DNA of 64,000 nt from Slackia equolifaciens. GTDB taxonomy: Bacteria; Actinomycetota; Coriobacteriia; Coriobacteriales; Eggerthellaceae. The position numbers were made by a program, and so were the translations under genes. Shown here piece after piece: positions 46,126 to 54,587 of the stretch. Each line of letters begins with the position of its first letter. Position 1 is the first letter of the stretch. The stretch is taken from positions 161,198 through 225,197 of the forward strand of contig NZ_QIBX01000002.1 of NCBI RefSeq assembly GCF_003725995.1, read 5' to 3'. The notes below the pieces were generated by a model, which was given only the letters and a program-made list of their open reading frames with translations, did no database searches and was not told the origin of the DNA.

Positions 46126-46770
46126 CTAGAAGCCCAAATCCTCCGCGATAAGAATCACCTTGATGCGACCGGCGTGGCGGTTGTGACGCGTGACGACGAT
46201 GTTGCAGCACATACAGCCCTCGTCGTGGCAGTTGCCGCATACCCCGATGCGCTCGCAGGGCGTTCCCGCATGCAGACGCGTGGCGTTGGGCGGGCAGGAC
46301 ATGGTTCGGATACGCTTCACGCCTGCATCTACATCCTCCACCACCTTGTTCATGCCCACGAGCACGATGACCTGGCGCGGACCGTAGAGTAGGCAGGCCA
46401 GACGGTTAGAGTTACCGTCGATATTCACCAGCTCGCCGGCACGCGTGATGGCATTTGCGCTCATAAAGAAGCAATCGGCGCCGAGATGCTTCAGATACAT
46501 GTCGCGCAGGCCCTCGGCATCGCCGGCAGCCACCGTGGAGCGATCGAGCAGGCGGTAATCCCCCGCTTGGAGCATGGCCTTCACGCCCGTCTGCTCGAAG
46601 GTGACCGTGCCGCCCCAGCCGATGGACGACCCCTGCGGCACAAGCGACCTCACCAAGTCGACGGCCTCCTGGGAGCTCTCGCAGAAATAGCCTTCCATGT
46701 TGCGGCGCTCGAGCTGCTTGATGATGGTTTTCGCGGTTGCGGCAAACGCCTCTTTGCGCGGATCGGTCAT
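46126..46770 (-). CDS. LUD domain protein (LutC/YkgG-like)
   Basis: A 214-residue LUD-domain protein: SIGWGGTVTFEQTGV, DCFFMSANAITRAGELVNID and GNSNRLACLLYGPRQVIVL are typical of YkgG/LutC-like proteins of lactate and other oxidation systems. The C-terminus has six or more Cys (CERIGVCGNCHDEGCMCC), a possible metal site. LutA and LutB are not nearby. It is 12 nt after topA on the same strand. Confidence 0.88.
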   Translation of the reverse strand: MTDPRKEAFAATAKTIIKQLERRNMEGYFCESSQEAVDLVRSLVPQGSSIGWGGTVTFEQTGVKAMLQAGDYRLLDRSTVAAGDAEGLRDMYLKHLGADCFFMSANAITRAGELVNIDGNSNRLACLLYGPRQVIVLVGMNKVVEDVDAGVKRIRTMSCPPNATRLHAGTPCERIGVCGNCHDEGCMCCNIVVTRHNRHAGRIKVILIAEDLGF

Positions 46771-46782
46771 GACGCCCCCTTA

Positions 46783-49308
46783 TTATTTTGCAGTAGCCTT
46801 CTTCGAACTAGCCTTCTTAGCGGTCGCGGACTTCGCCTTGGAACCGCCCTTCTTCGCAGCAGCCTTGGCCTCTTTCTCTTCAGCCTCTTTTTCCTTGCCG
46901 GGGCAGTTGAAATTGGGGCACAGCTTCCACGGGCCACGCGCCGTTTTCACCACCACCATGGGCGCGCCGCAGTGCTCGCACACTTCCTCGGTGGCGATAA
47001 GCTCGCCGTACTGAGGCAGCGGGTAACTGGTGTTGCACTCATCGTAGTTTTCGCAGCGGATGAAGCGCTTCAAAGTGCGCGGGTTCTTGGACGCGATCAG
47101 CTTCTTGTTCAGCCCCTTGGCAGCGCACGTGGGGCACGTGCCCACCACCACATCGGGTTCCTGGTTGGTGGGACAGTTGGGATCGATGCACATGATGCGC
47201 GGCTTGGAGCGGAAGGCTGTCACCTTGATCTGCGGCATGCCGCAAGTGGGGCACTTCTCCTCCACCGCCTCGATCTTGCCCTTGGGCAAAGGATAGGTCA
47301 CATCGCAGTCGGGCCAGCCGGCGCAGCCGATGAACATAGAACGCGTCTTGGAGGAGGCGCGCAGTTGCAGATCCTTGCCGCACTTGGGGCACGGGCCCAC
47401 ATACGCGTCGGCGGCCACGGCGTCTGACAGCGCCTCCTTGACCTCTTCGGAATGCGGCAGGAGCTCGCGCAGAACGTCATTCAGAATATCGCGCGACAGA
47501 TCCACCACCTCACGGCGCGTCTTGGTGCCGTTGGCGATGCCGTCCATGTCCTCTTCGAGCGTTGCCGTCATATCGGGCGTAGTGATTTGCGGTGCGAAAC
47601 GACCCAGCGCATCGCATACTGCAATCCCCAGCTGACTAGGCTCGATGGGGTCGTTTTGAATGTACTTTACAGTGTATAGACGTTCTATAATCGCATGTCG
47701 CGTGGCCTTAGTACCAAGCCCCAGACGCTCCATCTCCTGGATGAGCTTGCCCTGGCTATAGCGCGCCGGCGGCTCGGTCTGCTTCTTGGTGCACGTGGCG
47801 CCCTTAAAGTCTACCGTCATGCCCTCGTCGAGCGCGGGAAGCTGCTCGTCCTTCTTGAGACCATAGGGATAGATCGCGCGGAAGCCCGGCTTCACCAGCA
47901 CGTCGCCGCGCGTGACGAACGGCTCGCCGTTCACATCCACCGTGACCTTGGTGCCCTCCACCACCGCCGCGTCGGAAAGCGTGGCGAGGAAGCGACGGGC
48001 GATCAGGTTGTAGAGCTTCCACTCCGGGCCGCCCAGTTTATCGGGATCGGCCGCAGCGGTGGGATGAATGGGCGGATGGTCGGTGGTCTCCTTCTTGCCG
48101 CGCGTAGCCGTGAGCGTTCCCTTTTTGAGCAGCTCTTGGCAGTACGGGCGATACGCCGGCACATCGGACAGGCGCTTGACCGTACCCGCCAAATCCAGCG
48201 ATTCGGGATACACGGTGTTGTCAACACGGGGATAGCTGATGTAGCCATCCATGTACAAGCTTTCGGCGATACGCATGGTGCGCGCAGGAGAAAGGCCCTC
48301 GGCTGCTGCGGCGGCCATAAGCGATGTGGTGTTGAACGGCACGGGGGCCGCCACGGTGCGCTTGCGCTTCTCTATTGAGGTTACGGTACCCTTCGTCGCG
48401 CCTTCCACGTGCGCCATAACGGCATTCGCCTCGGCTTCGCTCTTGAAACGCGCCGTGGCATGTGTGGCCTCGAACTCGTCGGCGTTATGCGCAAAGCCCG
48501 CCTTGATGACCCAATAATCCTCGGGCACGAACGCCATGCGCTCGCGCTCGCGCGCCACGATGAGCGCGAGCGTGGGGGTTTGCACGCGACCGGAGCTGCG
48601 CACGTTGCCATAGCCCGCGAATTTCACGATGGTGAGATAACGCGTAAGCACCGCGCCCCAGATGAGGTCGATGTCCTGGCGGCTCTCGCCCGCCTGGGCA
48701 AGGTTCTCATCCAGCGCCACCAGATTGGTGAACGCATGCGTAATCTCCTCCTTGGTGATGGCGGAATAGCGCGCACGCGACACGGGAGCGGTCGTGTTGA
48801 CCTCCTTGATGCAGCTCAAGGCGTCGGATCCGATGAGCTCGCCCTCGCGATCGAAGTCGGTGGCTATGATGATGTCATCCGCCTTCTTGGCGAGGTTTTT
48901 CAGACTGCGGATGATGTCCTTCTCTTTAGGGAGCTTCTCGATAGGGGCATAGGCCAGATACGGCAGCGCATCCATCTTCCAAGCACCCATCTGCACGCCG
49001 TCGGCCGTGAAAGGCTTGCGCTTGGTCTTGAACGGCGGCTTAGGTAGAAAATCGGGAATGTTGGCCGGACGCACCTCTCCTTCGGCGTTGACGCCCTGCC
49101 AACCGTCCTTCTTGCTGTACACAATGGACGGCATGAAGTCGGGTTCGAGGATATGGCCACGCAAACCGATGGTCACCCATTCCTCGCCGGCGCGCTCAAA
49201 GCGATAGACGGGCGTGTTGTATACCTTGTCGGCCTTGGGCTTGCCCACTCCCAACAAGTCGGCGATCTTTTGCGCCGCAATGTTCTTCTCGGTAACGACC
49301 AGCTTCAA
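46783..49308 (-). CDS. topA: DNA topoisomerase I (type IA)
   Basis: An 841-residue enzyme that relaxes negative supercoils. TOPRIM residues in MKLVVTEKNIAAQKIA and ATDFDREGELIG; the active-site Tyr in GYISYPRVDNT; four C-terminal zinc ribbons (CPKCGKDL, CPTCGMPQ, CPTCAAKG, CEHCGAPM starts); a Lys/Ala/Ser tail. The core is closer to the archaeal/topo III-like branch than to E. coli TopA, by eye. Confidence 0.95.
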   Translation of the reverse strand: MKLVVTEKNIAAQKIADLLGVGKPKADKVYNTPVYRFERAGEEWVTIGLRGHILEPDFMPSIVYSKKDGWQGVNAEGEVRPANIPDFLPKPPFKTKRKPFTADGVQMGAWKMDALPYLAYAPIEKLPKEKDIIRSLKNLAKKADDIIIATDFDREGELIGSDALSCIKEVNTTAPVSRARYSAITKEEITHAFTNLVALDENLAQAGESRQDIDLIWGAVLTRYLTIVKFAGYGNVRSSGRVQTPTLALIVARERERMAFVPEDYWVIKAGFAHNADEFEATHATARFKSEAEANAVMAHVEGATKGTVTSIEKRKRTVAAPVPFNTTSLMAAAAAEGLSPARTMRIAESLYMDGYISYPRVDNTVYPESLDLAGTVKRLSDVPAYRPYCQELLKKGTLTATRGKKETTDHPPIHPTAAADPDKLGGPEWKLYNLIARRFLATLSDAAVVEGTKVTVDVNGEPFVTRGDVLVKPGFRAIYPYGLKKDEQLPALDEGMTVDFKGATCTKKQTEPPARYSQGKLIQEMERLGLGTKATRHAIIERLYTVKYIQNDPIEPSQLGIAVCDALGRFAPQITTPDMTATLEEDMDGIANGTKTRREVVDLSRDILNDVLRELLPHSEEVKEALSDAVAADAYVGPCPKCGKDLQLRASSKTRSMFIGCAGWPDCDVTYPLPKGKIEAVEEKCPTCGMPQIKVTAFRSKPRIMCIDPNCPTNQEPDVVVGTCPTCAAKGLNKKLIASKNPRTLKRFIRCENYDECNTSYPLPQYGELIATEEVCEHCGAPMVVVKTARGPWKLCPNFNCPGKEKEAEEKEAKAAAKKGGSKAKSATAKKASSKKATAK

Positions 49309-49494
49309 CGTGAATCCCTCCGATGCTGATGCGAAATGTGCTCAAACCGCGCGCGGCCGACGGCCTACCAAGGCGGCAAATCCGCGCGTCACAGACGAAT
49401 CGGTGCATTAGGATACACGATTTTGAGGGTATGATGCCAAACCGAAACCTCGAAAGCATATATATGTAGAGGGAAGGGGCCGATAAAATGGAAA

Positions 49495-49516
49495 GGGCCC
49501 GACTTGCATCGAGCCC
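49495..49516 (-). terminator. Terminator of the NrfD redox operon
   Basis: GGGCCCGA/TCGAGCCC stem with one mismatch and 6-nt loop, followed on the minus strand by TTTCCATTTTATC; 20 nt beyond the nrfD stop. Confidence 0.65.
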
Positions 49517-49536
49517 ATAAACTATGCGGTGCAGAG

Positions 49537-50508
49537 CTAGCCAATGAGCGACATCACCGTAGTTGCTAGCAATGGCGCATGAACGCCGGCCGCCAAGATC
49601 AGGAAGCGCAGCTCGCATCCGCCTACAAGCGCTCCGATGGCGCCCACTGCCATGACGGCATCCTTCGCCCCGTCTTTCTGCTTGTGCAGCGCAAGGCCGG
49701 CAATGGCCATCACCAACGGCACGGCCAGGCCGCACGCCACCACCATACCCCAGAAATATGGAGCGAGAACGCCCGAATACAGCATAGTGGCCGACTGGGC
49801 GGCGGTTGCCCCGGCTGCGGTTGCCGCATCGGCACCTAGCATGGTGGCCAAGAAGACCGCCAGCACGATAACCTCGAGCACGACAAGCGTCACCACGATG
49901 CGCTCCATGAGCGAGCGCGCCTTGGGCGCCAAGCGATCGCGCTTGCCCAATACCACCGAGATGACCTCCACGAGCGCCACGCCGGTATCGAAGGCCGACA
50001 CCGTAAACAGCGCCGGCAAAAGCAGCGTATCCCACAGGGGCACGCCGCGCGAATCCATGAGCAGCATGCCCGTGTACACCGCCACGAACGCGCTCAGCAC
50101 GATGCCCACGATGGCAAGCACGCGCCGCAGACCCGCGCCGCGCTTGACGTACCACTTCCAGTGGGCGGCAAGCCATTTGGATGCAGGAGGCGTAGCAAGC
50201 ACCGCCGAGATGGCGAACACAGCCACCGCACCAAATGCGCCCCATGCGCCGTAGGTCATCCACGACGTGAAATGGTCGAACGCGCTCCACATAAGCATGC
50301 CGCGCAACGGGTGGATAAGCTCGGAAAGCAAAAGCATCAGACCGACGCCCAAACTCACCGTGGCGGCCCACATGGAGACGCACACAATCAGCCTATGACG
50401 CGTGCGGTCGATGAGGAAGAGCACGGCTGCCATGATGAACGCTCCGGCGCCCATGCCGCCCAAAAACAGGTAGAGCGCAGGCTGCCATCCCCATACAGTC
50501 TGAAGCAT
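49537..50508 (-). CDS. nrfD: NrfD/PsrC-type membrane quinol oxidoreductase subunit
   Basis: A 323-residue protein with about 8-9 predicted helices. WGWQPALYLFLGGMGAGAFI is the NrfD N-terminal signature, with HPLRGMLMW in a periplasmic loop. NrfD proteins exchange electrons between quinol and an iron-sulfur partner. ATG at 50508 follows GGGGGTG. It starts 4 nt after the iron-sulfur gene and is the last of a five-gene operon. Confidence 0.9.
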   Translation of the reverse strand: MLQTVWGWQPALYLFLGGMGAGAFIMAAVLFLIDRTRHRLIVCVSMWAATVSLGVGLMLLLSELIHPLRGMLMWSAFDHFTSWMTYGAWGAFGAVAVFAISAVLATPPASKWLAAHWKWYVKRGAGLRRVLAIVGIVLSAFVAVYTGMLLMDSRGVPLWDTLLLPALFTVSAFDTGVALVEVISVVLGKRDRLAPKARSLMERIVVTLVVLEVIVLAVFLATMLGADAATAAGATAAQSATMLYSGVLAPYFWGMVVACGLAVPLVMAIAGLALHKQKDGAKDAVMAVGAIGALVGGCELRFLILAAGVHAPLLATTVMSLIG

Positions 50509-50512
50509 AAAA

Positions 50513-51190
50513 TCACCCCCTTGATGCGTACGAGATGGAATTACGGATGAGACACGACGGGTTGTTGATTTCCGCCACCAGCACCGCATCGGGCGCCTTG
50601 GCCTTCAGCTCCTCGATGGGGCCGTACTCGAGCGCTCCGAAGATGCATGCGCGCACGCAGTTGGGGACATCCCCAGGAGCCACGCCTGCGCCCAGGCAGC
50701 AATCGCACTTGTCCATGCCCTCGGGCGTATAGCGCGGCACGTCGTAGGGACACGCCTCATAGCAGTATTTGCAGCCGATACAATCGTTCTTGTTGACCGA
50801 AACGATGCCCGCATAGCCCTTGACGATGGCGCCCGCCGGGCACACACGCAAACAGCTGGGCTCGGCGCAGTGCATGCACGAGGTGGACACGGTTACGTCC
50901 TGCCCGCGGCTGTCGGTAAAATGCTGGATATGGCGACGATCGGGTTGCCCCTCTTGGATGCCATTGGCCTCGCGGCAGGCGGCTACGCATTTCTCGCAAT
51001 CCACGCATTTGGATATGTCCACCAGGAAGCCGTATTGGACGCCCTTAGCGTTGGGAGCGTCCTGCGCTTCCTGGGTGTCCTCCGCGGAGGCAGGCGCAGG
51101 CAGCGTGACGGCGCCCACGATGAAGGCGGATGCGCCGACAAAAGCCGCGCCCTGCAAAAGCCTCCTTCTTGTCAGCATGTCGTCTAGCAT
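50513..51190 (-). CDS. Tat-exported four-cluster iron-sulfur protein (NrfC/PsrB type)
   Basis: A 225-residue protein. Twin-arginine signal LTRRRLLQGAAFVGASAF at residues 6-23. Four Cys groups follow: CVDCEKCVAAC, CMHCAEPSCLRVC, CIGCKYCYEAC and CDCC...CVRAC, giving four 4Fe-4S sites as in NrfC/PsrB. It carries electrons between NrfD and the exported redox enzymes. ATG at 51190 has GGGGGAG; ATG at 51202 or 51178 are alternatives. Confidence 0.92.
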   Translation of the reverse strand: MLDDMLTRRRLLQGAAFVGASAFIVGAVTLPAPASAEDTQEAQDAPNAKGVQYGFLVDISKCVDCEKCVAACREANGIQEGQPDRRHIQHFTDSRGQDVTVSTSCMHCAEPSCLRVCPAGAIVKGYAGIVSVNKNDCIGCKYCYEACPYDVPRYTPEGMDKCDCCLGAGVAPGDVPNCVRACIFGALEYGPIEELKAKAPDAVLVAEINNPSCLIRNSISYASRG

Positions 51191-51274
51191 GCTCTCCCCC
51201 ATTTCTTCTCGCCCCGGCACATGGCCTTGCACGAACCTCGCAATTCTTGCAAACGCCATGCGCCAGGACAGGAG

Positions 51275-51553
51275 TTACCGTATTTCAAGTTCGATGTGAG
51301 CTGACTCCGGGCTCACTTGCCCTGCATCGTTCACGGACCTCACGAGCATCGTATACAGACCGGCGTTTTCCGGCGTGAAAGTGAATGCCCACGTAAGGTT
51401 TTGATAATCGTTAGTCCCCTCGGTCGCATAGCGTGTCCAATGCGCTCCGTCGTCTAGTGAAAACTCGATAGCGGAAATTGCATGTCCGAAATCGTAGGCA
51501 TTGCCCTTGAGCGTCAACGCTTTCCCAACGCGACCGAAAACCCGAGGAATCAT
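51275..51553 (-). CDS. Small Ig-like protein resembling the Mo-cofactor oxidoreductase dimerisation domain
   Basis: Encodes 92 residues, all one beta-sandwich-like domain: ISAIEFSLDDGAHWTRYATE and WAFTFTPENAGLYTMLVRSV match the C-terminal domain of sulfite-oxidase-type enzymes and the end of the protein at 52412-54004. It has no signal peptide. It overlaps the preceding gene by 4 nt (ATGA), so together the two look like a sulfite-oxidase-type protein split in two. Confidence 0.75.
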   Translation of the reverse strand: MIPRVFGRVGKALTLKGNAYDFGHAISAIEFSLDDGAHWTRYATEGTNDYQNLTWAFTFTPENAGLYTMLVRSVNDAGQVSPESAHIELEIR

Positions 51554-52356
51554 TGAACGTCTCCTCCGAACATCACGCCTATATTGGGGAGGTTGCCATA
51601 GCCGGCGCGTGCCTCATCGGAATTGGGGCTCGGCGGAGGAGTCTGACGCTCCTCCAACGTGATAGAAACGATATCGCGCGCAAAATAACTCGCCGCAGTA
51701 GATCCCAGCCAGAGCTGATTCGTGCCGCCCATAGACTCCGCCAGAGGCGCCCCATTCACGTCGAATACAATCGGACAATAATGCATCTGGATATAATCCA
51801 AAGGAAGCGCCACCTCATAGCCATCGGCAGAAGTAAACACTACGGTATTCGCCTCCGCGCTCGGCTCCGCCATGCCGATCATAACAAGAGCGGAAACGCC
51901 CGTTACCTCAGCGTTAGCGGCGGCTCGGCCATCTGCAGGATTGCCGGCACATGCGCAACCCAGCAAAAGCGACTGTACGTCATCAGATTGGACGAACTCA
52001 TCATAAGTTGCCTCGTAAGGATTCGAAACCGCCCCGCTGACTGAAATCGTCCAATCTTCCACCGGCTCCTCAGCATCGGCTACGGCATGAGCGCCGCATA
52101 GGTACTTCGACGCGTCACCAAGATTTTTCTTGATAACGTCGTTTGCCGTTGTTTCGCCTTGCGTAAAGGCAAATTCCCCTATGACCTGGCTAACTTGCAC
52201 GACGTTCGATTCAGCACTCTGCTGATTCTGCTCTTCGGCGGATGCTGTCGGCTGATCGACATCCGCCTGCGTGGCAGCAAGCGCCACCCCGCCCATGCCC
52301 GAGAGGGCCATGATGGAGCTCGTCCCTATAACGAGCGTCTTCTTTAAGGCTTTCAT
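51550..52356 (-). CDS. Exported sulfite-oxidase-fold molybdopterin-binding protein
   Basis: A 268-residue protein. Sec-type signal MKALKKTLVIGTSSIMALSG ending AALA-like near residue 27. The oxidoreductase molybdopterin-binding domain starts at WTISVSGAVSNPYEATYDEF and has the cofactor Cys in LLGCACAGNPADGRA (Cys136), as CAGN in sulfite oxidases. The usual twin-arginine signal is absent. It lies in the operon with haem, iron-sulfur and NrfD proteins. The substrate is unknown. Confidence 0.82.
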   Translation of the reverse strand: MKALKKTLVIGTSSIMALSGMGGVALAATQADVDQPTASAEEQNQQSAESNVVQVSQVIGEFAFTQGETTANDVIKKNLGDASKYLCGAHAVADAEEPVEDWTISVSGAVSNPYEATYDEFVQSDDVQSLLLGCACAGNPADGRAAANAEVTGVSALVMIGMAEPSAEANTVVFTSADGYEVALPLDYIQMHYCPIVFDVNGAPLAESMGGTNQLWLGSTAASYFARDIVSITLEERQTPPPSPNSDEARAGYGNLPNIGVMFGGDVQ

Positions 52357-52411
52357 CGTTTATCCTCCAATCGGGGCGCCCAGTTGGCCAGACGCCCCGT
52401 AACGGCATCCG

Positions 52412-54004
52412 TTATTTCGCGTTGAACATAACCTGGTCGGGATACTTGCTCACATGGCCGTCTGCAGTGGTCGCGCGCACACTGAGCACATATGAACCCT
52501 CTTCTTCAGGTGTGAACGAGAAGTGCCAGTACACCCATTTCGTCTTGTCGGAATCGGAGGTGTCGAGCTTTTGCCAAGTCGCACCATTATCGAGAGAGAA
52601 CTCCACCGACACAATCTGCTCGTCATAACCCTGGGCATAGCCCTCAAACTCGTACGCCTCCCCAACAGGAATAATCTGGCCCTCATGGAAATGCGCGATA
52701 CCAGCATTGGGCTTGTTGAACCAGGTTCCCTCCTCGCTTTCATCGAGCGAATTGGCCTCATCGAGCTGCCAGCCCTCAAACACCGTAACCTCAGAGGGAT
52801 CAGTATCCACGACTTCGAGCTCAGAAGTCCAGCGAATCGACGAAGGAACCCCTCGCGCCTGATACCAAATACGCACCGGGTAGCCGTCTTCCCAGGAGAG
52901 ACGTTCACCATTAATCTCGTACACCAGGTAGGCGCCGTTCTCGGCCAAGGTCTCAAGAGTCTCACCACGCGACCATCCATCGGGAGCAGTCGCCATGAGC
53001 GCGGTTGCGCCGTCTTGCACGCCGGCTTTGTCAAGCAGCCACGATACCGGAATACCCGTAATCTCGACATTGCTGACCATCTCACCGCCGGGAGCATTCA
53101 TCACGCACTGCGTGGTCGAAATCAACGTTTCGCTCGGAGCCTCAGCAATCAGCTCAGGAAGCGTCATGGTGAACGGGTTGTCCACCAGACCCGTCACACT
53201 AATCTCCCAGTTATTAAAGGTCTCCTCGTCTTCTTCCTTGCCCTGCATGGCATTGTCAACCGCTTCTCGATTGGTGTCGCCCGTATAGAACGTCAAATCA
53301 AACATATCATTGGTGGTTTCCTGCTCGTAGGAGATATCGGCAGTGAAACTCTCGCTATCCAGGGATGTAATACCCTGCATGACGCTGTACTTTGCCTCTT
53401 CCCACAACATCAAGCCCTGGCCATCCGCCGTAGCGGTATGACAGCTCATGCAATCACCCTTAAAAGAGTCTTTGCTATGAATGCCATGGATAAGCGTTCC
53501 AAATTCAAAGTTCTTGGTCACGTAACCGGTACCCACATCGTGGCAAATGCGGCAATCCATAGGCGTCGCATCGGTGCCCATGTTGTTGGTGATGTCGATA
53601 TGCTCATACGCGATATTGTTCATAACCAAATCGTATAGACCATCGGTGTGACATGAAACGCATCCGCGATTCTCCGCGTTCAGGTAATAGGTGTTGTACG
53701 AGTTGGGTTGTTCGCTCAGATGCCAATATGAGAAATCAACATCAGGCACAAGCTGCACCTGAGTGCCATCTTCAAGCGTGCGAACGATCGGCATATTCTC
53801 TTCGTGGGTCGCCTGTAACGACGAGTACACATCCTCAAGGCTATTGCGGTCGCCGTACACACCTCCTTGAGGCACTGCGTTTTCCGCAGCAGCATCCGCA
53901 GATGAGTCGGCCGCACCCTCTACGTTCGGAACGCATGCGGCTAACCCGAAGGACAGCGCTCCGCAGCAAGCCAGAGTGACCAATACTGTCCGCTTTTTGC
54001 GCAT
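52412..54004 (-). CDS. Tri-haem cytochrome c lipoprotein fused to a sulfite-oxidase-type molybdopterin domain
   Basis: A 530-residue protein. Lipoprotein signal with lipobox LAAC (Cys24). Residues about 85-200 hold three CxxCH haem sites: CVSCH (115), CRICH (151), CMSCH (185), with extra His as distal ligands. From about residue 266 (WEISVTGLVDNPFTMTLPEL) it has a molybdopterin-binding domain with candidate Mo ligand Cys300 (TTQCVMNAPGGEM), then a C-terminal Ig-like domain (VEFSLDNGATWQKLD). It is the first gene of the operon; ATG at 54004 follows AAGGAG. It is probably the catalytic, membrane-anchored enzyme. Confidence 0.88.
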   Translation of the reverse strand: MRKKRTVLVTLACCGALSFGLAACVPNVEGAADSSADAAAENAVPQGGVYGDRNSLEDVYSSLQATHEENMPIVRTLEDGTQVQLVPDVDFSYWHLSEQPNSYNTYYLNAENRGCVSCHTDGLYDLVMNNIAYEHIDITNNMGTDATPMDCRICHDVGTGYVTKNFEFGTLIHGIHSKDSFKGDCMSCHTATADGQGLMLWEEAKYSVMQGITSLDSESFTADISYEQETTNDMFDLTFYTGDTNREAVDNAMQGKEEDEETFNNWEISVTGLVDNPFTMTLPELIAEAPSETLISTTQCVMNAPGGEMVSNVEITGIPVSWLLDKAGVQDGATALMATAPDGWSRGETLETLAENGAYLVYEINGERLSWEDGYPVRIWYQARGVPSSIRWTSELEVVDTDPSEVTVFEGWQLDEANSLDESEEGTWFNKPNAGIAHFHEGQIIPVGEAYEFEGYAQGYDEQIVSVEFSLDNGATWQKLDTSDSDKTKWVYWHFSFTPEEEGSYVLSVRATTADGHVSKYPDQVMFNAK

Positions 54005-54160
54005 TCCTTTCTCCTTCCCTCCTTCCGACGCAGACGACTCCATCGTGTGGAGCCATCGACCTTCGTCGGAGACTACAGGGGGGACGATCAGGCATGTCGC
54101 CTCACATCACACAATTTCGGAACGCATCTTACGCCCCGACACATCCCCCTTCTTCGATTC

Positions 54161-54215
54161 ATCATATTATCATAAATCATACTAATTTATGATTCTTATC
54201 CTATTATCATATGAT
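54161..54215. promoter_or_regulatory. AT-rich palindromic regulatory region before the redox operon
   Basis: Inverted repeat ATCATAAAT (54169-54177) / ATTTATGAT (54185-54193) and a perfect palindrome ATCATATGAT (54206-54215), with further ATCAT boxes. It lies 160 nt upstream of the redox operon start and is far richer in A and T than its surroundings; probable transcription-factor sites. Confidence 0.5.
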
Positions 54216-54235
54216 TCTTTTTTGAGAATAAAAGA

Positions 54236-54253
54236 GCGGCCCCGTAGGGCCGC
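54236..54253 (-). terminator. Intrinsic terminator with no assigned gene upstream
   Basis: Perfect 7-bp stem GCGGCCC/GGGCCGC, loop CGTA, followed on the minus strand by TCTTTATTCTC. No protein gene ends here; the transcript it would end would come from 54254-54560 on the minus strand. Confidence 0.5.
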
Positions 54254-54514
54254 CGATAGTTGCACGAAAGCCGCCTGGCGCATCGACGCAAGAAACCCGT
54301 TCATGTCGATCGGATCATCTTGCCGGGCCATTCGCGCCAACGATGAGCTTTGCGCCCGGTACTTCTGCATACTTTCCGATAACGCCTACCTCCGATGAGT
54401 TGATATCGTCGTTTTCAATTTGGAAAATGGGCGACTACGCCACACCCATAGATGCATGGAGAAACAAACTTGGCAACGAATGCCATCCCTAAGCACGGAA
54501 AACTGTGGTATAAA

Positions 54515-54576
54515 GACCCTGGAGGCTTCGCAAGAGCTTCTACCGAGTCGCCGGGAGCTACCTCCCGGCATTTTTT
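54515..54576 (+). ncRNA. Structured leader RNA of the DUF3800 gene (candidate DUF3800 RNA motif)
   Basis: Hairpin 1 pairs GGAGGCT (54521-54527) with AGCTTCT (54535-54541), enclosed across an asymmetric internal loop by GAC (54515-54517) with GTC (54547-54549). Hairpin 2 (GCCGGGAG/CTCCCGGC, 54550-54569) with ATTTTTT is an intrinsic terminator ending 3 nt before the AGGAGG of the DUF3800 gene. Short structured RNA motifs upstream of DUF3800 genes have been described in the literature; membership of this one is inferred. Confidence 0.6.
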
Positions 54577-54587
54577 ATAGGAGGCCC

